Shown: positions 8,915 to 16,954, numbered from the stretch's first letter. The stretch is 64,000 bases of DNA from Laceyella sediminis (GCF_003003125.1 NZ_PVTZ01000002.1:186001-250000), one strand, 5' to 3'. Notes: generated by a model from the sequence alone, not told the origin. Made by a program: numbers and translations.

Positions 8915-10761
8915 TGGAACAACCTCCCCGCTGTCAAGCCGACGAATAATAGGACAAGTCCGATCACGCTAATCAAGGCATATGTTTGCGCCTGACCTGT
9001 CTGCAACCGGGAACCAAGGCCGCCGAACGCCGACATGAACCAGCCGCTCAAGTGGACGAGACCACCGATCACAAACCGGTCCCAGCCGTTGAGCACCCAA
9101 CCGAACCCTTTGAGCGGCCAGACAACCAACACTTGGTAGCACTCATCCACATAGTATTTGCGCAACACCAGCTGATGGAGCCATGGTACGGCTTTTGCCC
9201 ACTTGGTAGCATCCCATTTGCGCACGCCGTACATCATCGTCGCCAAGCCCATTCCCAAGACAGACACCAAGATGGCCACCACCGGCAACCAGAGCGGAGC
9301 TCCGGTCTTAGCCGACACAGGCGCCAGCCAATGATCGAACCAGTGTCCGGGCAGATTGGCCAAACCACTTGCCGTCGCCATGACCGCCAGCACAGCGAGT
9401 GGAGCCATCATCACGGTAGGCACGGCTTTGGTCTGAGCCTGGCCGCGACTTTCACCCGCGAAAGCGAGGAAAAAGAGGCGGAACATGTAAAATGCAGTGA
9501 AGAACGCCGCCAACAAGCCGATAACAAACAAATCCATTCTCCCTGCCTGATAAACGGCCGCCAGAATTTCATCTTTGGAGAAAAATCCGGCAAACGGAGG
9601 AATCCCCGCAATCGACAGACAGCCAATCAAAAACCACACACCCAGCCAGCGATGCGTTTTCCACAATCCCCCCATCTGACGGAGATCCTGTTGATGGTCG
9701 AACGCGGTGATGACCGCCCCAGCCGCCAAGAACAACAGCGCTTTAAAGAATGCATGCGTGGTCAAATGAAACACGCCTGCTGTATAACCCGCCGAGCCGA
9801 GCGCGAGCATCATGTAGCCCAATTGGCTCACTGTGGAGTAAGCCAACACGCGTTTGATATCGGTTTGCGCAATCCCGATGGTAGCGGCAAACAGTGCTGT
9901 AAATCCGCCAACATAAGCCACTACATCCATGGCTAAGTCCGATGCCGCAAACAGAAAAAAGAGATTGGCTACCAAGTACACGCCTGCGGCCACCATCGTC
10001 GCGGCGTGGATCAGCGCGCTGACCGGCGTGGGGCCCTCCATCGCATCGGGCAACCAGGTATGGAGTGGAAATTGGCCCGATTTGCCCACAGCACCGACAA
10101 ATATCAGAATGGCGACCAATGACAGCCAGCCTGCGTTCAGTTGTCCGCTACTCACTGCCTTCGCCAGCGCATCCACTTCAAAACTGCCCACGCGCCAGAA
10201 GATCAGACAGATGGCGATAAACAGGCCGATGTCTCCGATCCGCGTAACAATGAACGCCTTTTTGGCGGCCTTTTTGGCCTCCGGTTTCGTATACCAAAAG
10301 CCGACCAACAAGAAAGAACAGACCCCAACCAATTCCCAGAATACATAAATCTGCAACAGATTGGCCGACATCACTAAGCCAAGCATCGAACAAGTGAATA
10401 GGGACAGATAGGCGTAAAACACGTGAAACCGCGCATCAGCATGCATGTAACCGTAGGAGTAAAGCTGAACCAATAAGCTGACGCTGGTCACGATCAACAA
10501 CATCAATACTTGCAAAGGTCCCAACGTCACTGACAACTGGACCATTTGGTCTTCTATGGATAACCAGGGGAACTGCCATGCCAACAGTGGCCCTCCAATC
10601 GCGCTGTTCCACACCAGTGGCAGCGTCAACAGAAAGGAGAGCCCGGTCGCCACGATCCCCATTCCCGCAATGACAGGTTTCGCCCATTTCTTGCCCATGA
10701 GCAGAAACAGAAAGGCGAGAAAAGGAAAGAGGGGAATCAGCAAAGCAACATTTGTGCCCAT
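8911..10761 (-). CDS. nuoL: NADH-quinone oxidoreductase subunit L
   Basis: NuoL is the distal antiporter-like subunit, with a long lateral helix along the membrane arm. The protein is 616 residues long. Motifs include VFWELVGVCSFLLVGFW, FPLHTWLPDAMEGPTPVSA, LIHAATMVAAGVYL and DIKRVLAYSTVSQLGYM. The start follows a GAAGGAAGG site. A 76-base gap from nuoK contains a short GTTCT-AGAAC palindrome with a four-base centre, otherwise nothing. The coding frame overlaps nuoM by four bases. Confidence 0.97.
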   Translation of the reverse strand: MGTNVALLIPLFPFLAFLFLLMGKKWAKPVIAGMGIVATGLSFLLTLPLVWNSAIGGPLLAWQFPWLSIEDQMVQLSVTLGPLQVLMLLIVTSVSLLVQLYSYGYMHADARFHVFYAYLSLFTCSMLGLVMSANLLQIYVFWELVGVCSFLLVGFWYTKPEAKKAAKKAFIVTRIGDIGLFIAICLIFWRVGSFEVDALAKAVSSGQLNAGWLSLVAILIFVGAVGKSGQFPLHTWLPDAMEGPTPVSALIHAATMVAAGVYLVANLFFLFAASDLAMDVVAYVGGFTALFAATIGIAQTDIKRVLAYSTVSQLGYMMLALGSAGYTAGVFHLTTHAFFKALLFLAAGAVITAFDHQQDLRQMGGLWKTHRWLGVWFLIGCLSIAGIPPFAGFFSKDEILAAVYQAGRMDLFVIGLLAAFFTAFYMFRLFFLAFAGESRGQAQTKAVPTVMMAPLAVLAVMATASGLANLPGHWFDHWLAPVSAKTGAPLWLPVVAILVSVLGMGLATMMYGVRKWDATKWAKAVPWLHQLVLRKYYVDECYQVLVVWPLKGFGWVLNGWDRFVIGGLVHLSGWFMSAFGGLGSRLQTGQAQTYALISVIGLVLLFVGLTAGRLFQ

Positions 10762-10837
10762 ATTGAATCCTTCCTTCTTTTGTTCTGATTAGAACGTATT
10801 TTGCATTCTGACCGTGAAAACGGCGCATTTCGGACGA

Positions 10838-11149
10838 TCAGCCTTTCATCGAATTGTAACGATCCGCTTCAGCCGTTTCGCGGTTGCGGTACAATGCGAT
10901 GAGAATGGCGATACCGACAGCGGCTTCCGCGGCCGCCACCGTGATCGTGAACAAAGTAAAAACTTGACCGGTCACTCCCGGGAACAATCCGTATTTGGAA
11001 AAAGCGACAAGATTGATGTTCGCCGCGTTGAGCATCAATTCGATCGAAAACAGCACCAGCACGGCATTGCGCTTGGTAAGCACGCCATATAAGCCAATGA
11101 CGAAGAGGATCGCCGCCAAAGCCAAGTAAGAAGTAAGTGTGAGCGTCAT
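10838..11149 (-). CDS. nuoK: NADH-quinone oxidoreductase subunit K
   Basis: NuoK is a three-helix membrane subunit (103 residues) in the proton path between the quinone site and the antiporter subunits. The helix glutamates appear in [19 protein letters not shown] and in [17 protein letters not shown]. It overlaps nuoJ by four bases. Confidence 0.96.
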   Translation of the reverse strand: MTLTLTSYLALAAILFVIGLYGVLTKRNAVLVLFSIELMLNAANINLVAFSKYGLFPGVTGQVFTLFTITVAAAEAAVGIAILIALYRNRETAEADRYNSMKG

Positions 11150-11658
11150 TTTTTCCCCTCCCTCTTGGCCAAGATCACGGCCCCCACCAAGGCCACCAGC
11201 AGTAGCACCGATGTCAATTCAAATGGGATGACGTATTGTTTAAATACACTTCCCCCCAATTGTCCCACCGTGGCCGCTGCCTTTTGGGGCGCTTGGCTAA
11301 CCAGTGGAGACCGGTAAATAACCCAAATGAGCAAACCGAACAACGCCCCAGTCGCGCAAAAACTGATGATGCTATGCCAGGAGCTAATGGATGGTTGCTC
11401 TTCCTCTTTATGCTTGGTCAGCATGATGCCGAACAACATGAGAATCGAAACCGCACCCGTGTATATGAGAATCTGGATCACCGCCAGAAATTCCGCTTCC
11501 AGCAACAAGTAGATCCCCGCAATACTGAAAAAAGTAAATGCCAGCGACAAAGCCATGTGAATGACGCGGGTAGCATTAATCATGAATACGGCTCCGCAGA
11601 TCGCCATGACTGACAGGATGAAAAACGCGATGAACTCGCCGGAAAACTGAAAACTCAT
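11146..11658 (-). CDS. nuoJ: NADH-quinone oxidoreductase subunit J
   Basis: This 170-residue, five-helix membrane subunit of complex I carries the family signature [22 protein letters not shown] at helix 3, the region with the conformationally mobile pi-bulge. It overlaps nuoI upstream and nuoK downstream by four bases each, which shows tight translational coupling. Confidence 0.95.
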   Translation of the reverse strand: MSFQFSGEFIAFFILSVMAICGAVFMINATRVIHMALSLAFTFFSIAGIYLLLEAEFLAVIQILIYTGAVSILMLFGIMLTKHKEEEQPSISSWHSIISFCATGALFGLLIWVIYRSPLVSQAPQKAAATVGQLGGSVFKQYVIPFELTSVLLLVALVGAVILAKREGKK

Positions 11659-12107
11659 TTTGCTTTTCCCCCTGCTTTCGGCATGAGATTGGTGCTGTTT
11701 TCCGAACGGATGTGAGTGTTGTTGTTGTGGAGCCAGTTTAAATCCTTAAACAACTCATCCCGGCTGTACACCGCCAATTCGAAGTTGTTTGTCATCACGA
11801 TCGCTTCCGTCGGGCACACTTCTGTACACAAATCGCACAAGATGCAAATTTCAAAGTTAATGTCGTAGGTATCGATGACTTTGCCCTTTTGTTCCGGATC
11901 TGGATGCTTCTTGCCCGTCAACGTGATGCAATCCGTCGGGCAGATGCGCGCACATTGGTTGCAGACAATGCATTTTTCAGGATCAAAATGCTGAATTCCG
12001 CGAAAGCGATCTGGCATGACCAGCGGCTCATCCGGATACTTGTAGGTGACTTTGGGTTTGGCCATATTTTTTAGGGTGATGCCCAACCCTTTAACCAGTC
12101 CTAACAT
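11655..12107 (-). CDS. nuoI: NADH-quinone oxidoreductase subunit I (two [4Fe-4S])
   Basis: NuoI carries clusters N6a and N6b between the peripheral electron chain and NuoB. Both motifs are complete: CIVCNQCARICP (C46, C49, C52, C56) and CILCDLCTEVCP (C88, C91, C94, C98). The protein is 150 residues. I chose the ATG at 12105-12107 because AAGGTGA is ideally spaced before it; a TTG two codons upstream is also open. The C-terminal tail is rich in Asn and Gly. Confidence 0.95.
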   Translation of the reverse strand: MLGLVKGLGITLKNMAKPKVTYKYPDEPLVMPDRFRGIQHFDPEKCIVCNQCARICPTDCITLTGKKHPDPEQKGKVIDTYDINFEICILCDLCTEVCPTEAIVMTNNFELAVYSRDELFKDLNWLHNNNTHIRSENSTNLMPKAGGKAK

Positions 12108-12125
12108 CGCCAATCACCTTCCCGT

Positions 12126-13100
12126 TCAATAGAATTTCCCCAAGAAGGGGACTTCTTTTAACAGCGCCGTCACCAGTATGTTCAACAGTGCCAGCGGCAA
12201 CAATACTTTCCAAGCGAATTGCATCAGCTGGTCGACACGAATCCGCGGGAACGTCCCTCTCAACCAGATGAGGAAGAATACGATAAACCCGAATTTCAAC
12301 ACAAACCACACGATCGGTGGGATAAAAGTAAGGCCGAACGGCGCATTCCAGCCTCCCAGATAAAGCACAGTGGTCAAAGAAGCCATCGCAAACATGTACA
12401 CATATTCCGTCAACATGAAGAAGGCGAAGCGGAATCCCGAATATTCCACATGATAACCGGCCACCAACTCCGACTCCGCTTCCGGGAGGTCAAACGGGGT
12501 TCGGTTCAATTCCGAGATGGAAGCGATCAAAAAGACGACGAACCCGATCGCCTGCGGGAAGATGAACCAGACCTCTTTTTGCGCTTCCACAATCTCGTTC
12601 AGGTTGAGCGATCCCACAGTCATGATGATGCCCACCACTGACATCACCAGCGGAATCTCATAACTGATCATTTGCGCCGCAGAACGCATCCCGCCTAAAA
12701 GCGCGTATTTGTTATTTGAAGACCAACCGCCGACCAAGATCGCAATGATGGTAACGCTGGACAAGGCCAGATAATACAAAAGTCCCACCGCAAAATCGGC
12801 AAATTGGATGGTGTCGGTGAAAGGAATCACCGCCAGGATGGCAAACGCCGGAATAAACGCCAGCGCAGGGGCGAGCTTAAACAGGGCCAAATCCGCCTTT
12901 TTCGGTGTGACATCCTCTTTGAGAAGCAGTTTGAGCACGTCAGCGACGGTCTGCAACAGCCCCCACGGCCCCACACGATTGGGCCCGATGCGGCCTTGTA
13001 TCCATCCAAGCACTTTCCGCTCAAAAAAGATTGCGTATGTAACAAACCCCAACACGATCAAGAGCAAGATCACCGGACCCAGCACCAGCCACGGATTCAT
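12126..13100 (-). CDS. nuoH: NADH-quinone oxidoreductase subunit H
   Basis: NuoH is the eight-helix membrane subunit that forms the quinone entry channel (324 residues). Diagnostic blocks are FFERKVLGWIQGRIGPNRVGPWGLLQ and SELNRTPFDLPEAESELVAGYHVEYSG, given here as the family's two best-conserved loops. Its ATG overlaps the nuoD stop in TGATG. It lies between nuoD and nuoI as in other complex I operons. Confidence 0.97.
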   Translation of the reverse strand: MNPWLVLGPVILLLIVLGFVTYAIFFERKVLGWIQGRIGPNRVGPWGLLQTVADVLKLLLKEDVTPKKADLALFKLAPALAFIPAFAILAVIPFTDTIQFADFAVGLLYYLALSSVTIIAILVGGWSSNNKYALLGGMRSAAQMISYEIPLVMSVVGIIMTVGSLNLNEIVEAQKEVWFIFPQAIGFVVFLIASISELNRTPFDLPEAESELVAGYHVEYSGFRFAFFMLTEYVYMFAMASLTTVLYLGGWNAPFGLTFIPPIVWFVLKFGFIVFFLIWLRGTFPRIRVDQLMQFAWKVLLPLALLNILVTALLKEVPFLGKFY

Positions 13101-14200
13101 CAGCCGTCCACCTCCCCAAGCACGATGTCGATTCCGCCCAAGATGGCGACCAAGTTGGAGATGTTTTGGCCCCTTAACAACTCAGGCAAAATCTGCAAAT
13201 TATAAAACGAAGGGCGTCGGAACTTCAGGCGCCAAGGCTTATCCTTGCCTTTGCTGACAATGTGGCAACCCAACTCTCCCCGCGGCGACTCGATCCCCAC
13301 GTAAACCTCACCTTCCGGTACCCGAAGCACACGTGGTACCTTGCCCATAATCTTGCCCTCAGCGGGAAACGCATTAACCGCCTGTTGCAAGATATTGAGC
13401 GACTCCACCACCTCATTCATGCGACACATGTACTTCTCATACAAGTCACCCGTTTTGCCCACAGGCACATTAAATGTGAACCGATCATAGATCGAATACG
13501 GCTGTTTTTTGCGAAGGTCCCAATCGACACCCGTCACCCGCAAATTGGCACCGGACAACCCGTAATCTAATGCCATCTTGCGGTCATAAACGCCGATTCC
13601 TTTGGTGCGTTGCTTGAAGATCTCATTGCCAGAAATCAACCCATGGTACTCCACCATCTGTTTTTGCATGTATTCGACAAAACTTCCCACTTTGTCAATC
13701 CATCCAGGGGGTGCATCCCATTTCACGCCGCCCACACGCATGTAGTTGTAGGTGAGCCGCGCTCCGCATAATTCATTAAACAAATCCAAAATCTGTTCGC
13801 GGTCGCGGAATGCGTATAAAAACGGGCTTAACGCTCCGATGTCCAACAGGTAGGTTCCCATCCAGACCAAATGGCTGGCGATGCGGTTCAGTTCCATCAC
13901 GATCACGCGCAAAAACTCCGCCCGCTCAGGGACTTCCAAACCCATCAACTGTTCGGTCGCATGTACGATCGCATAGTTGTTGGTCATCGCCGACACATAA
14001 TCGAGACGGTCAGTGTACGGAATGATTTGCGTATAATTCAAATCCTCAGCCAACTTTTCCGTTCCACGGTGCAAATAACCGATCACCGGCTCCGCGTCCA
14101 CAATGGCTTCCCCGTCGATTTTAACCACCAAGCGCAGCACCCCGTGTGTGCTCGGGTGTTGCGGGCCGACGTTCAATAACATCTCTTCCGTTCGAAGCAA
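13100..14200 (-). CDS. nuoD: NADH-quinone oxidoreductase subunit D
   Basis: NuoD is the 49-kDa-type subunit lining the quinone chamber, related to [NiFe]-hydrogenase large subunits (366 residues). It begins LRTEEMLLNVGPQHPSTHGV, with the quinone-contacting HPSTHG loop intact. The start codon is TTG behind a strong AGGAGGTG site. It is a separate gene from nuoC, unlike the fused NuoCD of enterobacteria. Confidence 0.97.
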   Translation of the reverse strand: MLRTEEMLLNVGPQHPSTHGVLRLVVKIDGEAIVDAEPVIGYLHRGTEKLAEDLNYTQIIPYTDRLDYVSAMTNNYAIVHATEQLMGLEVPERAEFLRVIVMELNRIASHLVWMGTYLLDIGALSPFLYAFRDREQILDLFNELCGARLTYNYMRVGGVKWDAPPGWIDKVGSFVEYMQKQMVEYHGLISGNEIFKQRTKGIGVYDRKMALDYGLSGANLRVTGVDWDLRKKQPYSIYDRFTFNVPVGKTGDLYEKYMCRMNEVVESLNILQQAVNAFPAEGKIMGKVPRVLRVPEGEVYVGIESPRGELGCHIVSKGKDKPWRLKFRRPSFYNLQILPELLRGQNISNLVAILGGIDIVLGEVDG

Positions 14201-14203
14201 GGG

Positions 14204-14923
14204 TCACACCTCCTTATCCAGCGGTTCATAATCTTTGCGAAGTGGATGACCGACCCAATCGTCCGGGAGCAAGATGCGCCGCAAATCGGAATGATCGGTG
14301 AAATGTATTCCCATCAAGTCATACGCCTCACGCTCATTCCAACCAGCCGCAGCCCACACATGGGAAACGGTCGGTAACACCGCTTCCTCCCGGTCCACCT
14401 TGACGCGGACGGCCACTTGATGTTGGTGTGCAAACGATACCAGCTGATAACACACTTCCAGATGCGTCTCATAATCCACACTAGAGAGATTGCGCATATA
14501 ATCAAACGCCAGCGCCTCGTCTTCTTTCAAGTATCGGGCAACTTCGCTCCAATGTGCCCGATCGATTACCAAGGTGGGGATATGCCCGCTGGGGCGGTTG
14601 ATATATGCCTCCACCACCGCTTCCGGATGGCAACCCTCCTTGATTCGGGCGACAAACTGTTCCAGCAACGGCTGCATCGGAGAGGGTTCCTCCGGTTTCT
14701 TTTCTTCCGCTTTCTTGGCTCCGGCCGGACGAGGTCTAGCGCCGGACGCCGGTCGGGCTCGCCCTGTCGGAGTCGCCTTGGCTTTCCCTTGGGCCTCTTC
14801 TCCGGTCTTCCCCCCAGCGGCGGGAGCACCTTTATCCGCATTGGCTTCGGTCCCCTTGGCTTCCATCTCGCTCATGCCTTGGCCGGTTTCCGGTTTCTTG
14901 TTTTTGTCCCCTTGTTCACTCAT
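14204..14923 (-). CDS. nuoC: NADH-quinone oxidoreductase subunit C with a disordered N-terminal extension
   Basis: The C-terminal 155 or so residues are a standard 30-kDa subunit. They include the signature [12 protein letters not shown] followed by [20 protein letters not shown]. Before this lie about 80 residues made almost only of Lys, Glu, Ala, Gly, Pro, Arg and Thr, which should be unstructured. The ATG overlaps the nuoB stop by four bases, so the extension is translated if that start is used. Extended NuoC proteins occur in other Gram-positives, and the purpose of the tail is unknown. Confidence 0.95.
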   Translation of the reverse strand: MSEQGDKNKKPETGQGMSEMEAKGTEANADKGAPAAGGKTGEEAQGKAKATPTGRARPASGARPRPAGAKKAEEKKPEEPSPMQPLLEQFVARIKEGCHPEAVVEAYINRPSGHIPTLVIDRAHWSEVARYLKEDEALAFDYMRNLSSVDYETHLEVCYQLVSFAHQHQVAVRVKVDREEAVLPTVSHVWAAAGWNEREAYDLMGIHFTDHSDLRRILLPDDWVGHPLRKDYEPLDKEV

Positions 14924-15438
14924 TGACTGGTCACCCTCTTCCCATGCTTGGCCTCATAGCGAATCTTCTCCTGCAATTTGTGGATGCCGTAGATCAATGC
15001 CGCCGGATTGGGTGGGCAACCGGGGATGTATACGTCCACAGGCACGATCTGATCGACTCCCTTTACCACAGCGTACGATTTGACGTAAGGTCCACCTGCC
15101 GTCGCGCAGGAACCCATGGCGATCACCCATTTGGGCTCAGGCATCTGATCATAGAGCCGGCGCAACAAGGGGGCCATCTTTTTGGTGACAGTTCCCGCTA
15201 CAATCATCACATCCGACTGACGGGGTGAAGCGCGGAAAAACACGCCAAAACGGTCTAGATCATAGTGCGAACCGCCCGTTCCCATCATCTCGATAGCACA
15301 GCAAGCAAGCCCGAATGTCAGAGGCCACATGGAGTTGGAGCGCGCCCAAGCCTTCACCTGCTCCAAGCTGGTGAACAAGACGTTTCTTTCCAACTCCTGT
15401 TGCTCAAACGGCGTCATCTGTTCAAAATTTACTCCCAT
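14920..15438 (-). CDS. nuoB: NADH-quinone oxidoreductase subunit B (cluster N2)
   Basis: NuoB holds the terminal [4Fe-4S] cluster N2, which reduces quinone. Its four ligands are visible: C46 and C47 in [10 protein letters not shown]111 in GSCATAGG and C141 in PGCPPNP. The protein is 172 residues from the ATG at 15436-15438, chosen because AAGGTG precedes it. That start lies inside the last codons of nuoA, a ten-base overlap. It overlaps nuoC by four bases. Confidence 0.97.
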   Translation of the reverse strand: MGVNFEQMTPFEQQELERNVLFTSLEQVKAWARSNSMWPLTFGLACCAIEMMGTGGSHYDLDRFGVFFRASPRQSDVMIVAGTVTKKMAPLLRRLYDQMPEPKWVIAMGSCATAGGPYVKSYAVVKGVDQIVPVDVYIPGCPPNPAALIYGIHKLQEKIRYEAKHGKRVTSQ

Positions 15439-15803
15439 TCCAACACCTTCTTTTTCCAAGCATAAGCCAAACCCAGCACCAGGAAGAAAATGAAGATCAA
15501 CATTTCCACAAGAATAAATAGTCCCACATCCGAGCGAAGGACATCATAACTGACCGCCCACGGATACAGGAAAACAGCTTCCACATCAAATATCACAAAC
15601 AGTAACGCAAACAAGTAGTACCGGACGTTGAACTGAACCCAGCTGTCACCCTTGGGATCAACACCGCTCTCATACGTGATCGCCTTATCGGGGGTGGGAT
15701 TGTGCGGACGAAGCACGCGTCCCAGCGACAAGGCCACAATCGGCAACGCGATGCCGATCAAAAGGAAGATAGCGAGTTGCAAGTGGGTGGGATCAAGCGC
15801 CAT
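15429..15803 (-). CDS. nuoA: NADH-quinone oxidoreductase subunit A
   Basis: NuoA is a three-helix membrane subunit next to the quinone channel (124 residues). The sequences [18 protein letters not shown] and [28 protein letters not shown] are the family's hallmark loop and helix. It is the first gene of the operon and has an AGGAGG ribosome site. The 5' region holds a small hairpin and a cre-like site close to the gene, and a likely promoter about 490 bases upstream. Confidence 0.97.
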   Translation of the reverse strand: MALDPTHLQLAIFLLIGIALPIVALSLGRVLRPHNPTPDKAITYESGVDPKGDSWVQFNVRYYLFALLFVIFDVEAVFLYPWAVSYDVLRSDVGLFILVEMLIFIFFLVLGLAYAWKKKVLEWE

Positions 15804-15831
15804 ATTTATCCCTCCTAGCGGAAAATGAAGG

Positions 15832-15852
15832 AGACGGATCTGTCATCCGTCT
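15832..15852 (-). other. Hairpin in the nuoA 5' region
   Basis: AGACGGAT and ATCCGTCT are perfect eight-base arms around a five-base loop on the minus strand. The hairpin lies 29 bases upstream of the nuoA start and outside its ribosome site. There is no U run, so a role in mRNA stability is more likely than termination. Confidence 0.55.
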
Positions 15853-15868
15853 GTAAAAACGCTTACAT
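15852..15868 (-). promoter_or_regulatory. cre-like site before nuoA
   Basis: On the minus strand ATGTAAGCGTTTTTACA matches the CcpA consensus WTGNAANCGNWNNCW at all but one position. It is also nearly palindromic (TGTAA...TTACA), though with two extra bases in the centre. It lies about 50 bases upstream of nuoA. CcpA control of respiratory genes is plausible but unproven here. Confidence 0.35.
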
Positions 15869-16001
15869 CAATCAAATTCGGGCAGGGGATTCCGCCTAAA
15901 AAGCGCCCCGCGAACACTTCCCTCACTCCGAGGTTCCCCACGGGCCTGACAACCCCTCAGGGAAGCCTGCCACAGCATGTGATTCCCTTCTGCAACAGCG
16001 C

Positions 16002-16028
16002 AAAAAAAGGGGGGCACCCACCCTGCTC
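16002..16028 (-). terminator. Possible attenuator hairpin in the nuo leader
   Basis: On the minus strand a short G-rich/C-rich stem with one mismatch (AGGGTGG against the following C run) leads directly into seven U. It lies between the distal promoter and nuoA, so it could attenuate the operon or end a small RNA of about 280 bases. The stem is weak. Confidence 0.35.
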
Positions 16029-16067
16029 CAAAAAAAAGCAATCGCGCCTAACAAACCAAACGAACTT

Positions 16068-16095
16068 CACTCTGGACACCTTCTATGCCAGAGTG
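16068..16095. other. Hairpin upstream of nuo
   Basis: CACTCTGG (16068-16075) and CCAGAGTG (16088-16095) are perfect arms around a 12-base loop. Weaker pairing of CTTCAC with GTGAAG can extend it. It lies within the presumed leader, near a dispersed repeat copy. Confidence 0.4.
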
Positions 16096-16129
16096 CGCCT
16101 GGTGAAGATGTCCGGCGGCGCAATACCTC

Positions 16130-16221
16130 ATCCCTATTCACTTCACTTGCCCATCGGTGCTCATTGGGAAATGATGTTTCCGCCGCCTCACATGTGTCAA
16201 TTGGACTTGTCAGACACACCA
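16130..16221 (+). repeat. Dispersed intergenic repeat, copy C
   Basis: CTTCACTTGCCCATCGGTG begins at 16141, TTTCCGC lies at 16177 and TTGTCAGACACACC at 16207-16220. The copies at 43.54, 46.73 and 52.04 kb share these words in the same order and similar spacing. The closest full-length partner is at 46.73 kb. All copies are intergenic. Confidence 0.55.
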
Positions 16222-16291
16222 CAACGTATCAGGCGCATTCATATATAAAACTTAAAGAGATACATAAAAAATAGCCCGTTTCTATTGTTTG

Positions 16292-16320
16292 ATTATACAA
16301 CACTTTCCTAATTGTGAGAA
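16292..16320 (-). promoter_or_regulatory. SigA-type promoter upstream of nuo
   Basis: On the minus strand TTCTCA (16315-16320) and TATAAT (16292-16297) are separated by 17 bases. The -10 is perfect. It would start a transcript about 480 bases before nuoA. It is the best promoter in the gap. Confidence 0.6.
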
Positions 16321-16367
16321 GGTTGACGAAAACGACGAAAAATTGTCCCATTTTCTACGTTGACGAA
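16312..16367 (+). promoter_or_regulatory. Candidate Rex or Spo0A operators over the nuo promoter
   Basis: Positions 16312-16329 (TTGTGAG, AAGG, TTGACGA) match the Rex operator TTGTGAANNNNTTCACAA at 11 of 14 defined bases and cover the -35. The same area has TGACGAA at 16324-16330 and 16361-16367, both fitting the Spo0A box TGNCGAA, with CGACGAA at 16333-16339. The motifs overlap, so only one reading may be right. Confidence 0.35.
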
Positions 16368-16527
16368 ATGCTGTTTCTAGCCTGGGCCTGGTCACTCCTA
16401 ACATAAGCGAATTTTCCCGCATTTATGCCGAAAGAAAAAGCGGAATGAACAGCAACCCTTGCCTTGGCCCCCTCTTTGCATTCATCATTACCTCAACAAC
16501 GCCCGCGCCTCCCTATGTTTTCAGGGT

Positions 16528-16564
16528 AAAAAAAAGAGGACTTTAGCTTCACTAAAATCCCCTC
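16528..16564 (-). terminator. Terminator of the atp operon
   Basis: CTAAAATCCCCTC and GAGGACTTTAG form an imperfect stem, followed on the minus strand by seven or eight U. It lies 36 bases after the atpC stop, so the short atpC frame is not followed by more coding sequence. Confidence 0.85.
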
Positions 16565-16599
16565 CAATAGCACAGCGACTTCTTTAAGCGCCACGCCAA

Positions 16600-16854
16600 T
16601 TATACGCCGGCCGACTTAGCTAAGATCGTCACTTTGTCAGGGCGCACTTCAATAAATCCGCCACTGACAGAAATGACCTCTTCTGAACCGTCTTTCTTAA
16701 TTCGCACCGTATCCCCTTTGAGCGGGCTAACAAAGGGGGCGTGTTTTGGGAGAATCCCAACATCCCCATTGGCCGCACGGGTGATGACCATTTCTACTTG
16801 TTCTGAGTAGACGACCTTTTCAGGTGTCACAATGTCCAACTGAATTTTGCTCAT
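16600..16854 (-). CDS. atpC: ATP synthase epsilon subunit, C-terminal domain missing
   Basis: The 84 residues match the N-terminal beta-sandwich of epsilon (MSKIQLDIVTPEKVVYSEQV; GDVGILPKHAPFVSPL; VSGGFIEVRPDKVTILA). The usual bacterial subunit is about 130-140 residues and has a two-helix C-terminal domain that inhibits ATP hydrolysis. Here the frame stops after that first domain. I looked in the other frames of the short stretch before the terminator and found no helix-domain remnant, so it seems truly short. The gene is separated from atpD by a terminator-like hairpin and a foldable leader. Its nearest ribosome site is weak. Confidence 0.93.
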   Translation of the reverse strand: MSKIQLDIVTPEKVVYSEQVEMVITRAANGDVGILPKHAPFVSPLKGDTVRIKKDGSEEVISVSGGFIEVRPDKVTILAKSAGV

Positions 16855-16933
16855 GTGGGCGTCCTGCTACTCCCTCGGGTGTCATCTTGGTATCAGCCAA
16901 GCGACGTACCTTGTAGCAGTGATTCACCTCCCC
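16855..16933 (-). other. Foldable atpC leader with a distant Shine-Dalgarno
   Basis: A perfect GGGGAGGTGA lies at 16924-16933, 69 bases before the atpC ATG and with no start codon next to it. Between them CTGCTAC pairs with GTAGCAG (16913-16919 and 16864-16870), enclosing an inner stem CTTGG/CCAAG. Folding would shorten the gap to about 13 unpaired bases. The local site before the ATG (AGGAC) is poor. Confidence 0.45.
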
Positions 16934-16954
16934 ATCTCGAGTTGAGGCTAGCTA

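Larger units (their letters stand above)
15804..16527 (-). other. Long non-coding region between atpC and nuoA
   Basis: About 720 bases carry no credible gene; an 89-codon plus-strand frame near 15979-16248 has no ribosome site or family resemblance. From the nuoA side the region holds a small hairpin (15832-15852), a cre-like site (15852-15868), a weak hairpin with seven U (16002-16028), another hairpin (16068-16095), a dispersed repeat (16130-16221), and a promoter with candidate operators (16292-16367). It looks like a long regulated leader or a separate small transcript ahead of nuo. Confidence 0.6.

Noticed and set aside
8986-9936. 316-codon plus-strand frame
   Set aside because: Antisense to nuoL, very rich in His, Gln and Arg, no family resemblance and no ribosome site.
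16835-16933. Short leader peptide frame before atpC starting at the GTG inside AGGTGA
   Set aside because: The GTG overlaps the Shine-Dalgarno itself, so initiation there is unlikely.
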